Shown here one piece after another: positions 11,861 to 21,999 of a stretch of DNA of 64,000 nt. How positions within the stretch are numbered: the first letter of the stretch is position 1; each line of letters starts with the position of its first letter. Both the position numbers and the translations under genes were made by a program. The DNA comes from Kingdonia uniflora (taxonomy: Eukaryota; Streptophyta; Magnoliopsida; Ranunculales; Circaeasteraceae). The stretch spans positions 310,001 to 374,000 of the forward strand of contig JACGCM010002840.1 of NCBI GenBank assembly GCA_014058105.1, given 5' to 3'. Under the pieces are notes generated by a model, which saw only the letters and a list, made by a program, of their open reading frames with translations, was not told the DNA's origin and did not search any database.

Positions 11861-12253
11861 ATGGTGACTACACGGAATCAAGCTCGAGAGTCTAGGATTC
11901 GTAGGAAAATAGAAGAACTTTGCATCAGGTACTTTGGATACCAACCATTGTATCTGCCCACTATAATATGAAGAAGTGATGGAGGCAGGGGATGACCATT
12001 ATCAGATAGTACGCTTCCACTATCAGTTGACATCTAAGGCGGAATGCCGAAATGGGTCTCGGTTGCTGGCGGAGGAGGCTGTGACAACTGAAGATAAAGC
12101 GGCAGGCGTTCGTCCAAGGGAGTCTCGCCGGTATCATGCTAATGAGTGGGTCTTGTTGAAGAAATAAGACCTTCTTTCTGTCTCTAGTATGTGAGGAGGT
12201 AGGGGTTACGGTGGAAGAGGTGGCGATAATGGGGGAGATTATTTTCTTCTATG
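11861..12253 (+). pseudogene. MVxTRxQ-family small protein, copy 1 (Gly-rich end)
   Basis: From ATG 11861 the frame reads MVTTRNQARESRIRRK and on to YFGYQPLYLPT, then a TGA. After a frame change it continues as EEVMEAGDDHYQ, RFHYQLTS and LLAEEAV to TAA at 12165. A short acceptor-like stretch is followed by Gly-rich coding (GGRGYGGRGGDNGGDY) to about 12240. The same blocks in the same order occur on the - strand at 61529-61115, and the start resembles the gene at 13777. That conservation across unrelated positions argues for a real gene family. I do not recognise it. The Gly/Arg/Tyr-rich end resembles RNA-binding protein tails. This copy is broken near 11970. Confidence 0.55.
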
Positions 12254-12549
12254 GACCATAAATTTTGGCCATGAAGGAGATATTTCATCTGTGATTTTCG
12301 AGATTTGGACTTCACAAATCAGAGTTTGGAAGGTGCTTCAATTTTTGATCTTTTTCTCTGTTGATTGCTGATAGATGTTTTGGACTGGTACTTGATGTAA
12401 ATTGAAAGTAATCATTAAATTGTTCGGAATGACAAAGTATCTGTAAAGTGATCTCTAACAACTTTTAAAATTAATGAAATGTTACTTTTTTTGTTAACTT
12501 GATGTTGTGTATTGAACTAGAAGTAGTTTTGAGTTTGTAAAGTAGAGGT

Positions 12550-13230
12550 TTTTTGCTAAATTAGACGAATTTTATTGCAATTTTTTTTTCTTACAGCGGA
12601 ATACAAAAAATCAAAAGCCAAGCAAAAAGCATAATTAATAGAATCTAAAATATTCTTGCATGGGTACTTCAATTTTTGTAAGAAAAGCTAATCTTTCCAC
12701 CTGGATCTCACACAAGCCTTCATGCATATTAGCTCACCGTTTTGATAGCGCGTTAGCACTGAAATTAGCTTCTCTCCAGTTAGCAATTTTTTTGATTTTC
12801 TTCATATTCTTTTTTGCATTTCCTCAGTCTGCTTCTAGGATCCAAGGAATTTTACCTGAGTTGCAAGCTTCCACAGCAGTCTTAGAATCTGATTCCACCC
12901 AAGCTATAAGCCAACCATTAGAAGCAGTAAATTCAATCCCTTGGATAATAGCCTTACATTCAGCCGTGAAGTTCGTAACCAGCCCAAGGCCTTTAGCAAG
13001 AGTGCCTAGAACCTTACCATTACAATCTCTGTAGATGCAACCAATGCCTCCTTTACTCAGATTCCCCCTAGCAGCCCCATCCGAATTAATCTTGACCTCA
13101 TCCTTCTCGGGCAGCTCCCAAAAACACGACTTAACAGCAGTGCTTCTACCAGGATGTAAGGGAACGCGCAAGCTATGAAGAATACTCAAATCAGTTTGAT
13201 AGTTAAACATGATCCTAGAAGATAGAAGTT
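12550..13230 (-). mobile_element. 5'-truncated LINE-type fragment
   Basis: Only the RNase H end and the 3' UTR of a plant LINE-like or RVT_3-type coding unit remain. They are inserted in the - orientation with a short A-rich tail (TTTTT at 12550-12555 on the + strand, and a longer T9 run at about 12582). The 15-bp sequence TTGTAAAGTAGAGGT occurs directly before the tail (12535-12549) and directly after the truncated 5' end (13229-13243). It reads as a target-site duplication of the length expected for LINEs. Confidence 0.7.
12660..13170 (-). pseudogene. RNase H (RVT_3-like) domain remnant
   Basis: The frame starts KINSDGAARGN, keeps GGIGCIYRDCNGKVLG, then TAECKAIIQGI and WVESDS. These supply the first three acidic catalytic positions (D, E, D) of the plant RNase H-like family. 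After GKIPWILEAD a TGA interrupts at about 12826. The C-terminal part continues (NWREANFSANALSKR, then a second TGA, then NMHEGLCEIQVER) to about 12660. The second stop falls where the family has a Gly codon. Such domains degrade RNA in hybrids within LINE polyproteins; this copy is inactive by its stops. Confidence 0.75.
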
Positions 13231-13290
13231 GTAAAGTAGAGGTCTGTAAAGTAGAGGTCTGTAAAGTAGAGGTCTGCAAAGTAGAGGTCT
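13231..13290 (+). repeat. 15-bp tandem repeat, four copies
   Basis: GTAAAGTAGAGGTCT is repeated four times (13231, 13246, 13261, 13276, the last with one change) and a fifth copy begins at 13291 before diverging. A single copy of the core lies at 12537 on the other side of the LINE fragment. Confidence 0.9.
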
Positions 13291-13776
13291 GTAAGTACTT
13301 GAAATAACAAACTGTAAGGATCTCAGTGTGAAGTGTGAAAATTTAGAGGAGTTTGAAAAATGTGATGATAGGTAGTAGATAATTTTTGTAAGATGACTGG
13401 GTTGTTGTAAAGGTATACGGTCTTTATGCGATCTGTGTATTCGAACTGGCAAAAAAAATGTCTTGAACTGTGGAAGGGTTTATAGGTGCCACCGCTGGAC
13501 TCGCATAACTTTGTATGTTGCCATCTGCATATTTGTGAGTATAAAATTTAAGTAGATACTTCATAATATGGAAACAATGACCTGACCTAATTTTCTTGAA
13601 TTTATGCTGATCTTCTGCTATTGTATGAACTTTTAAAAATATATCCTTCAACAAAATTAGTGGGATGATATGAATTTCTAAAGATCTTCCTGATGGCTAT
13701 AAAGTAGTGATTCTTGGTTAGTATGACTTGTATTTTCTGCAGGGATAGCTTTGCCGTAGAGGTAGTACGATTAACC

Positions 13777-14166
13777 ATGGTGAGGACTCATTCTCAGTGT
13801 GCCCATCTGGCAGCAGATGGTCGGTTTCATATCAGGGTTACTGAACTTCATGAACGGTATTTTAGTCAATTGTCTTATGATGCTGGTTTACCGGAATGGC
13901 CATTAAATCTGACCAGACTAGATGATGAGGGTAAGCGTATAAAGTATGATTGCTTTTTCTGGTGCGATGTGCTTCGTAGGTCGTTGTTAAGTGCCACAGT
14001 CTGGGAATTTATTATTCGACAGCTCGCGTGCAACAAGATTGTTGAAGAAGATGCAAGGGTAACAAGAGGGGAGATAATTATGTGTGGTGAGGCTAACCAT
14101 CGAGGTTGCTTTAGATGTAACTGGAGTGCTCAGTTAACCCGAAGTGTGAGAGCTCGTAATAAGTAA
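13777..14166 (+). CDS. MVxTRxQ-like protein, copy 2
   Basis: ATG at 13777 opens a 129-codon uninterrupted frame beginning MVRTHSQCAHLAADG, with a TELHERYF segment and DAGLPEWPLNL, a Trp/Cys-containing middle (FFWCDVLRRS) and a basic end (SVRARNK). A splice acceptor (TTTTCTGCAG) lies at 13733-13742, so an in-frame 5' extension is possible. The first 45 residues share the order MV-TR-Q, ELxxRYF and a following LP with copies 1 and 3; the rest does not. It lies on the + strand at the head of the coiled-coil cluster that runs to 19973 and may be its first exon. Function unknown. Confidence 0.45.
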   Translation: MVRTHSQCAHLAADGRFHIRVTELHERYFSQLSYDAGLPEWPLNLTRLDDEGKRIKYDCFFWCDVLRRSLLSATVWEFIIRQLACNKIVEEDARVTRGEIIMCGEANHRGCFRCNWSAQLTRSVRARNK

Positions 14167-14436
14167 TCTATTTGTAGTATTTTGTGTTGGAACCCAAATA
14201 AATGTAAGATGAGGTATAGTTGATACCTCGATCAGATTGAATAAGAATAAAGTATTTTGTTTTACTATTTGTGTACAGATATTGTGGAGGATAGCTATAG
14301 GATTTTAACAACTGTATAAATATCTTCCAATTTTGAATATTGATCTATTTTAGGAATATTGTATGATATTGGTAGAGTATTAAAGTAAGGTGATTGGTCA
14401 TTTGTACTATGTTGAGGAAGAGGTACAGAGTTTATA

Positions 14437-14816
14437 ATGGCAGACAATAGAGACGGACGTGATGATAGTAAACGTTATCACAAAAGTCATGATGATGCTT
14501 TTAACCAAAATGACGTGTCTGTAGAGACATTAGGGATGAATGACGCATGTCAGAAGGCGCCGTTATTTTGAAAACTGAGGGAAAGTATAAAATATCGTAT
14601 CTCTCTCCCTCATAAATTACCAACAATTGTAGAAAGAGAAAAAAGTGCTGCAACTCCTATTTCCAAAGAGAGGAAACGTTTAAGTTCTGAGTTTGATCTG
14701 AGAGGGAAAGGTTCATCGGGTGATATAAGACCTATGGAAAAGCGATGGGAGTGGTCATTGTCAGGAAGACGGTTGGGTAAAACGGAAGATTGTTGTTCTT
14801 CAAGCACAGGTTGGTG
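14437..14816 (+). pseudogene. Basic protein exon with one in-frame stop
   Basis: The frame from ATG 14437 (MADNRDGRDDSKRYHK) runs 126 codons to TGA, with a single internal TGA at 14569. The second half is Lys/Arg/Ser-rich (SKERKRLSSEFDLRGKG). A GT donor (AGCACAG|GTTGGT) near the end and an acceptor (CTATAG) at about 15140 suggest splicing to the next block. Probably part of the same antisense gene as the following exons. No domain recognised. Confidence 0.4.
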
Positions 14817-15148
14817 ACATACGTCACTGTTTGTTTGATTTGTTGGTACTTAGTAATCTGTATGTGTATCTTTTGGGGTTAATGGATACAGGGGTTTGAT
14901 TATGTAAGGGTCTAAGATCTTTGAATTCATAATGATAGAATTATATTGTGTACAAGTTTTGGTATATAAATAGATTGCAGAGAGAGAAAATGCTTGCTTG
15001 AATAAGGAAAGGGAATATTGAAATGATTGATTTTTGTTTTTTATTTTGGGAAATAGCAAAGTAGACGTGTTGACTGGGTAGAAAGTGTGGTTGTTTTCAT
15101 TGTATGTAGAGATAATGATAGAATATTTTGTATATCTATAGGTCCAAT

Positions 15149-15373
15149 ATGCATTCCAAACCTAGTATTCCCACTAGTAGATTTGTAGTATCTTCAAGTT
15201 CAGAAGAAACCTCGTCTTCAGGGAGGGGGGACGAGTGCAGTGCCATTGAAGAAACTGTAGATAGTGTAGTAATGACTGTAGAGGTTAAGGAAGCCAATAA
15301 AATTGAGAAAGTGATAGATAAAGGGGATAAAAAGAAGAAGATAAATTATTTTTCATATATCCGGAGGGAGTAG
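15149..15373 (+). CDS. Ser-rich/acidic exon of the coiled-coil cluster
   Basis: From ATG 15149 (MHSKPSIPTSRF) the frame passes a run of serines (VVSSSSEETSSSG) and an acidic then Lys-rich segment (DKGDKKKK) to a stop at 15373. It follows an acceptor-like CTATAG. Similar Ser-rich starts precede the Transposase_28-like region in related plant elements as I remember them, so I take it as the N-terminus of that protein. Confidence 0.4.
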   Translation: MHSKPSIPTSRFVVSSSSEETSSSGRGDECSAIEETVDSVVMTVEVKEANKIEKVIDKGDKKKKINYFSYIRRE

Positions 15374-15436
15374 ATGTAGGCAAAGAATTTTTAAAATAAA
15401 GCAAGAAATTGCAAGGAGAATGGGAGAAGTTATCTG

Positions 15437-16610
15437 GATGACCAAGGTCGTTGGTCTAGCGCCTATGTCACAGGAAAGGGGAAGGAGGAGGTATACTACC
15501 AAGTCCCTGACTTGGAGAAGTGGGAGAAGGAGAGAGAGATTAGTGAAGATGTAAATCTCTCGTACTATAATGGCCTCGAGCTATCAGGCCCGAGTGATGG
15601 ATTTTTATGTTATTTGAATCAAGTCATATATGGCCTTAGGATTCCTCTGACCTTCTTTAAAAAAGTGGTTATGAATATATTACAGTGTTGCCCTGCCCAG
15701 TGGAATGGGAATGTATATAAGATGATGAGGATATGTGAGGCACTAAATGAAAAATGGAAAAAGGACAGGACTGCTAAGCAGTTCGAAGCTGAAGATGTGC
15801 TAAAATTTTATAAATATAAATATGTTAAAGGTTAAAGTAGTGGTTACCTATATAGTGATTCATCTAGGCTTAAAAAATTTGACGTTAAATCTACGGGTAG
15901 ACCATAGAATGATCACCTTGTGTGGGTAGAGGGTAACTGTATACACCAAATGAAGCAGCGTTCGGACTGAACCATAAATTTTATAATCCGAGTAAGTAAC
16001 ATTTACCAATTTTCGAATAATCAATAATATGTTTTCAAGCTGCTGAATAATGTTTTGTTCTATGTTTTGGCTAAACCCAATCCTTGATCTATACCTGATA
16101 AGACCAGCTTGTTCGACTATGTTGGTCAAGATCAGTAGGAGTTAAAGCAGGTACTTGGTGAGCTCGGTATCCGTAGAGATAAAAGGGTAGATTTTGTGGT
16201 ACCCAAAGTACAACGGGCTTACGAGAAATAAACTATGGCTGAGGGAAAAGCTTGTTTGACTGTTGATAATGTCCTTAGTCTTCCACCTCCTGTACCTCAG
16301 ACCACCAAACAGACTATTCAGAGGTCGGGGAAGTCAGCTCAGCAGAGTACCTCTGCTACTGGGGTGGCAACCACTAAATAAGAGATCATAAAGACTATCT
16401 CTAGAGATGTGGAGGAGCAACTGGAAGTGAGTGTGTTTACTACTGCCAAGGGCAAGAAGAGCTCGATGAAGAGAAAACGGCATGAGGAAGAGGGCAGTTC
16501 TTGAACTAATCCTCATGTTACGGCCTGAATAAAAGAGCTAGAACTGAAATACTATCTGATGGTTGGGACAGACTCGAAGCAGATTGATGATGAGTATCAC
16601 GAACATACTT
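15437..16610 (+). pseudogene. Transposase_28-like (gypsy-type transposase) domain, antisense ORF
   Basis: One reading frame, with stops at about 15833, 15903, 15970 and further on, carries a recognisable succession. There is an aromatic/Gly segment (FLCYLNQVIYGLRIPLTFF), a CPAQWNGNVYKMM block, a YKYKYVKG segment and SGYLYSDSSR, then DHLVWVEGNC and, near the end, a nuclear-localisation-like MKRKRHEEE. This fits the plant family Pfam calls putative gypsy-type transposon / Transposase_28 (PF04195). That family is known mainly as an extra ORF in Ty3/gypsy elements rather than as a true transposase. The function is unknown. It lies on the strand opposite to the pol at 20.8-24.5 kb. Confidence 0.55.
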
Positions 16611-16669
16611 TTGCGGTATGTGTTTGAAATTGTTAATTGTCTTTGTTTTTGGACGAAAAGTTGTTATGC

Positions 16670-17270
16670 TGAATTTGTCTTTGTGTATTTTTGTACAAAT
16701 AGCTCTCAATGCTACAGAAGGGGCAACAAAGTGTCTGGACAAGAGGAGCCAGGAGTTTGGGTCTCTTACGGTGAAGTTCGATGCTCAATTGGTTCGTATG
16801 AAGAAGCTCGAGACTGTGCTCAAGCTAGAAAAAGAGAAGAGAGCTGAGGATGCTAAAGCGGTTGTAGAGTTCGTAGAAAAGTATAGAGTGTTGGCGAGGC
16901 ACGATAACCTTATTTCAAAATTAGTTAAAGTACTTTTAGTAGAAAGAGATCACTTCATCCAATCTTATTATGATTTTAGATTGAGTGCAAGACCGGTAGA
17001 TATGGTGAAATAGTTTTTCCTGCAGAGGTTGCAGATGAAGTGATGGCTGATGCCTTTGTTTTTCCTAAGAAAATGTTGAATCTTTTACCATAAAGTAATG
17101 AGCCAGTCCGATCTATTGAAAAAGCGTTAAAGGTTTCACCCGAAAGTACTGAGCCAGTCCGATCGGCTAAAAAAATATTGGATCCTCGGTCAAAAAATTC
17201 TGATCCAGCCCATCCTATTGGGAAAATGTTGGAGCCTCCATCTAAGTTAGAAATCAGGAAGAATCTCTAA
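16670..17270 (+). pseudogene. Coiled-coil exon with 20-residue repeats
   Basis: After an acceptor (TTGTACAAATAG) the frame to about 17013 is Glu/Lys/Leu-rich and predicted helical (DKRSQEFGSLTVKF, LKLEKEKRAEDAKAVVEF). After a one-base frame change near 17005 it continues (FPAEVADEVMADAFVFPKK) into about four imperfect 20-residue units of the form EPVRS-x-K-x-L-x-P, about 17080-17260, ending at a TAA near 17269. Part of the same antisense cluster. No known domain. Confidence 0.4.
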
Positions 17271-17424
17271 ACGTTTTGTGGTATTCTATTTTAACTTTAT
17301 GCAACTTGCTTAATTTGGATGTAATTGTACTTCATATTGTCGTACAATGTTTAAGTTTGATTGATGCTTTGAAATATGCTTTTTTTAAATATCTGTATGA
17401 TAACAAGATATTTATAATATGTGC

Positions 17425-18160
17425 AGGAGATAGAGTGATTGAGAAAACTAATTCTGAACTGAAGAGAACGTTGAGTTGAGCGAAGGATTCCGTGGCTCGT
17501 ATTGAATAGGTACTTAATAAAACTGAATATGAGATAAGGTAATTTAAACTTAATTATGAGAAAATGTTTAAGGAGTTATATGACCTCCAGTGCAGATATG
17601 CTAAGATAAAAATAGAGAGGGATGAGGTATTAAGAAAGGAAGAGGAAAGGGGGGTATTAGTTTGAAAAACAAAAGAGTTGACATGGTTTAATGACCCGAG
17701 TGATAAGGCTGGGTGTCAAAGTATGTTGATAGCTCTGACAATGCATTTCTATGTCAAAGTAGATAGTGAACGGGGTTTAAAAGAAGCTTATGTAAAGCTT
17801 TTAAAGAAAAGGGGTGCAGTTACGGACCCAGCTCAAGTTATGTTCTTAGCTCAAGAAACACGTAATCGTTATAGTTTAGAGGCGAGAAAGTGTTCTGCTC
17901 GAGCTGGTGTGCTTGTTATATGGGGCAATATAGAACTTTTATCTGATGTGTTTGACTTTATGTAGGATCGGAGGGCTATGAGAATTGTATTTTTTAGAAT
18001 AAGAAAAGAGCAAATAGAGGTTCAACAACGATTAAAGGGTAAGTTGAAGGAGTTCTTAGATGTTATATCACAACATGTTGAGCAAATAATGTCTTTAGCG
18101 ACACAATTGTCTAAAGAAGTGACTGTTCGAATGAAGGTAGAAGCTGATGTAGGGCTTTAG
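17425..18160 (+). pseudogene. Coiled-coil exons of the antisense cluster
   Basis: This block starts after TGTGCAG at about 17420-17426. The frame is Glu/Lys-rich (VIEKTNSELKRTLS, stop, then LYDLQCRYAKIKIERDEVL, stop). It then runs openly from 17678 to 17965 (SERGLKEAYVKLLKKRG, MFLAQETRNRYSLEARK) and again from 17978 to 18160 (RIRKEQIEVQQRLKGKLKEF). Heptad-like spacing of Leu/Ile/Val suggests a long coiled coil. Several nonsense codons show decay. Confidence 0.4.
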
Positions 18161-18284
18161 GTGTATTGCAAAAGGAAATACGCTAGCGGCTACACAAGGC
18201 CTATATGCAATTGAAGGAGCATCTGTATCCGTCGCGATCAAAAGTTACTGCTAAAACAAAATATGAGCATCATATAGACAGTGT

Positions 18285-18497
18285 TTTGATGTGGAGAATG
18301 CCAATGCTAAAAATATATGGTTTACTAAAGACGAGGGGGAAATTATTGGTGAAAAACCCACTCCTAGGTCAAGGGAAATTTCATCAAAAGAGGATGAGGA
18401 AGAGGTCGAGAGTTCTGATACCCCGATCGCGGCGCAATCAACACCAGCAGGAGGTGGTGACATTTACAGTTCCTGTATATGTTCAAGTAACGAGTAG
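18285..18497 (+). pseudogene. Acidic exon fragment
   Basis: A 68-codon open frame (ENANAKNIWFTKDEGEIIGEKPT, then SKEDEEEVESSDT) ends at 18497. Its composition fits the neighbouring coiled-coil protein. Another frame across the same bases is also open but Lys/Arg-random, and I treat that one as a shadow. Confidence 0.25.
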
Positions 18498-18844
18498 AAA
18501 AAGTTTGAAAGATAAAGGGCAGTCCTCGCATATCTCGAAGAGGCGAAAATATGGTGTTCGGGTTTATTTCTGACCCTGTATAGTAAGAGCTTTGTATACT
18601 ATTTTGTTTTGATGATAAGTAAAATCTGTTCTCTGTGATGATAAAGTAGAATGATATATTGATGCTACTCAGATAACATGTTCTTGATTTAAACTTGTTA
18701 ACTATGATATGTAATCTGTCTGTATAAGTGAACTATGATAAATATAAACTGTAATGGCAAGTATAACTAGTAGTTGTCCTTAGTCAATGTGGTGTGGTAC
18801 ACATCCAAAATGAACAGTTGATCACTAAACTAAGTTCATGTTAG

Positions 18845-19680
18845 GTGGCACTAAAAAGATCTATTGAATTAGAAGAAAAAATGAAGGTGGAGATTTTAAA
18901 AGAGAAAAGTACAGTAATCTGTGTGACTGAGACGCTGCGAGAGATATAGGATGAACTAGCCATCGAACAGAGGAAGATAGAGGGATTAGAAAAAGTGATA
19001 AGGAAAAAGGGTGTTGAAGTTATAGGTACCTCTAAACAAGCTAATCAACAAGGGGCTGAATTGACATCTGCTGAACTCTGGTTACTGAACTGTTGGTAGT
19101 GTTAGAGGAGGAAGGAATCAATTTGAAGGACTTGCAATTTCAAGTAAATATGCACGAGGTGGAGATAGTTGATCTGCGAGCTTGTACTCTTAATTATGAA
19201 GTATTGTGGTTAGCTGTTGATGTGATGATAAAAAAAATGGAAGGGGTTCGCTATCAACAGAACAAAATCATTAATAAGATTTGGAGCAAGGTATATATCC
19301 TAGAACATACCGTTCAATCGTGAGAGCTTGATAACTTAGAGTATAAAGTGGAGAATACGGCATTGCGCGACGCAATTACCAAATTGGAGGCGGATTTGTT
19401 TAGGGTTGTGATAAGTCTCGACGATAGTACTATAAATAGAAAGTACCGTGAGGTTGAAGTGGAGGGGGAAATGTCTATAGTTTTCCATATGGATGAATTC
19501 ATGACAGTGGAATCTCTGAATGCCGATGTGTAGAAAGAAAAAGAACAAGCGGATAAACATTGTACACATTTGGAAGCTATGCTGAAGGAAGCTCAAAGAA
19601 AACTTAGTAAGCTGATTTTGTTTAAACAGGTAAAAAGTGAGGCAGGTGATGTGTTGAGAGAGATATAACAACAGTTATTT
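18845..19680 (+). pseudogene. Coiled-coil exons of the antisense cluster, second block
   Basis: Helical Glu/Lys/Leu-rich coding (LKRSIELEEKMKVEIL, LAIEQRKIEGLEKVI) is followed by an open piece 19093-19323 (EEEGINLKDLQFQVNMHEVEIV). A TGA leads into a continuing frame to about 19533 (NLEYKVENTALRDAITKLEADLF, VEVEGEMS), and more coiled coil (LEAMLKEAQRKLSKL) follows to about 19665. It resembles the SMC/plectin-like coiled-coil regions often misannotated in plant elements. No catalytic motif seen. Confidence 0.4.
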
Positions 19681-19691
19681 CATTCTTTGTA

Positions 19692-19973
19692 GTGGAGTTT
19701 AATAGATTGGAAGTAGAAAGTAGAACTATTTATGACAAGTTGGCTGCACAAGGTGCACAGTGTAAAATGAGGTTGGTTCGATCTGAGTATCTGGATCCCA
19801 TAGTGTCAAGAATTAGAGCTCTTAAAGAGAGTATGATTAAGGAAGGCAAAGAAATTATTGTTGGTAGGATGCCAAAATATATGCATCGTTGCCTATATAA
19901 GGGTTGTTCGAGTAATGCTGATATTCCTCCAGTGATAGTTCAAGTAAAAGCTCTGGTGAGGAATGTGGCATAA
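19692..19973 (+). CDS. Last exon of the antisense coiled-coil gene
   Basis: A 93-codon frame (MEFNRLEVESRTIYDKLAAQG) ends with a conserved-looking basic segment (IIVGRMPKYMHRCLYKGCSS) and a TAA at 19971-19973. The stop is followed by AT-rich sequence and then the 45-bp repeats, consistent with a 3' end. The product is unknown. Confidence 0.4.
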   Translation: MEFNRLEVESRTIYDKLAAQGAQCKMRLVRSEYLDPIVSRIRALKESMIKEGKEIIVGRMPKYMHRCLYKGCSSNADIPPVIVQVKALVRNVA

Positions 19974-20139
19974 CGATTGTAATAAGGTTTTATATACACT
20001 AAACGAATATAGTAGATAGAGTGTATGAAGATAGGACTATTGACAAAAGAATGATTTGTACTAACCTTATAATTGACCAACGATAATGTATGAGTTGGAT
20101 ATCTATTTTATAGAATGACTCCAAAGGATTTCATATAGT

Positions 20140-20536
20140 AGATGGTTGCTGAGGCAACAAACGTAGGAAACATGGAAGATCGATTTGGTTAAGGCCATAG
20201 ATGACTTGCAATGTGATATATGATCGATTTTGTCGAAGCAACAAACGATCTTTAATGTAATAGATGATCAGTGTGGCCAAAGTAACAGAATGACCTGTAA
20301 TGTAATAGATGATCAGTGTGGCCAAAACAATATAATGACCTGTAATATAATAGATGATCAGTTTGGCCAAAGCAACAAATAATCTATAATATAATAGATG
20401 ATCAGTTTGGCCAAAACAACAAAATGACCTGTAATATAATAGATTATCCGTTTTGCCTAAGGAACAAACGATCTGTAATGTAATAGATGATTAGTTGGGC
20501 CAAAGTAACAAATAATCTGTAATCTGTATATAGAAG
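20140..20536. repeat. 45-bp tandem repeat block
   Basis: Seven consecutive units of 45 bp run from about 20222 to 20536, each with GATCAGTTTGGCCAAAGCAA-like and TGTAATATAATAGAT-like halves. More decayed units reach back to about 20140. The - strand reading of the units is a repeated IIYYITGH-type frame that I consider meaningless. The block lies between the 3' end of pol (- strand) and the 3' end of the antisense gene (+ strand). This is the usual place for satellite-like repeats in Tat/Ogre-type elements. Confidence 0.85.
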
Positions 20537-20539
20537 TAC

Positions 20540-20955
20540 TTGTTGGATATATAGAAAAGTACTATAATGTAGGGCAATCAAGCATATGTGATTTATTGGT
20601 ATAAGATTCGCGTACAAAGAATGTTTTAGATAGAGTACTCTTTGAAATAGTAGAAAGTACTCAGATGTATGGGGATCAAACATAAGTCTTTCATTGGTGT
20701 AAGATCGTCATACAAGATAGATTAATTTTAGAAAAGTATACTGTGATAGATTATTATCTTCGATACAGCTTCAATCTCCTCGTGTTTTATGGATTAGGTA
20801 CTCACTCTCTATGTTCAGTGGAGAGATCATAATAACCAAGGCTACTTTTTCCAACAATGACGAAAGGACCTTCCTAATTTTCGGTCAGTTTCCCAGTATT
20901 GACATCTTTTTTGTGCTTGGGAACTTCTCAGAGGGCGAGATCTTTGATTTCGAGC
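20540..20955. other. Spacer between repeats and integrase end
   Basis: No gene or strong repeat. Two related 40-50 bp stretches (GTACTATAATGTAGGGCAATCAAGCAT and its variant near 20660) suggest an old short duplication. The left edge of integrase-like coding fades at about 20810-20960. Confidence 0.4.
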
Positions 20956-20959
20956 TCTT

Positions 20960-21850
20960 TATGACAAACTCGTTTGTTATAAGATCGGGCTAAAGCTTGG
21001 TGGTATCATCCCAAATTCATGATTGTTCTATCTCGAGTCTCCTCGATCCAATTCATGTTACATGCCAACTGAAATTTATTTTATTCATCGGTCATGGTAT
21101 GGTCGCATAATGGGTGATGATATTAAATAGGGATGATTGCTTCTGTACCGTATGCCAGGAGGAACGGTATGCATCCAGTTGATACCCGAGGTATTGTGCG
21201 ATATGCCCATAATACATGTGGTAACTCCTAGACCAATTACCCTTCTTCTCTGTTAGGCGCTTCCTGATTCCATCCACGATAGTACAATTGGTGATTTCAG
21301 CCTATCCGTTTCCTTGTGGGCAATATGGATTGGAGGGAGAGTGAATGATGTTGTGTTGGTTGAGAAACTCAATGACTCTGGAGCCAGTGAATTAAGGTCT
21401 ATTGTCGATTCTGATGAGATGAGGGTAGCCAATTTGAATGATGATGTTTTCCCATATAAACTTGATAACTTCGTCTTCCCGTATGCGACATAGAGGGACT
21501 GTTTCTACCCATTTGGTTAAGTAATCTGTTACTTTCTTGCAATAAAGTTCCAAGGTTGGAGCTCAAATTTGGGGGTCATGTCGTTGGCAGGCATCGCACT
21601 TGCTTGTAAATTCAATGGCTTGAGCTTTTATTTTGGGGGTAAAAGACTCCTGGAGTAAGAACTTGATTGGCTAGAGATCGTCCTACTGCATTGGAGCCGC
21701 AAGTACCTTCGTGAAGTTCATACATGAATTTTTGAACATCTTTGTTTGATAAACAGTCGAGATATGGTCCTATGACCGAAATTTTGTAAAGGAGACCGTT
21801 GTCCACGACGTATCGTTTAACATTGTCGAGAATGCATTATCGTTTAGTAG
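20960..21850 (-). pseudogene. Integrase remnant of the Tat-like element
   Basis: The zinc-binding region is seen in the frame 21806-21612 (LLYKISVIGPYLDCL, then HEGTCG). The core includes a segment around 21400-21500 (RIREDEVIKFIWENII) and a PYCPQGNG-like tract where the third catalytic residue would lie. The end of the core appears as DGIRKRLTEKKGNW (21277-21230). Stops and frame changes occur throughout. Integrase joins element cDNA to host DNA; this copy is non-functional. Confidence 0.7.
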
Positions 21851-21999
21851 GATCTATAGGAAGTTTACCGTCAAACTTGTTATGAGGTCCGATATATGTG
21901 AGAAAAGGTTGTCTCTAATCATCTTCATCCTCTTCAATACCCCCAATATTAATAGAATTTGAGCTTATGATGTTAATGCTAGGGGTGGATAGTATTTCG

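Noticed and set aside
12660..13034. + strand 124-codon frame over the RNase H remnant
   Set aside because: Antisense shadow of the - strand RNase H domain, which has clear catalytic motifs.
20131..20683. - strand frames with repeated IIYYITGH sequence
   Set aside because: Produced by translating the 45-bp tandem repeat; no start context or domain, and units drift without regard to codon positions.
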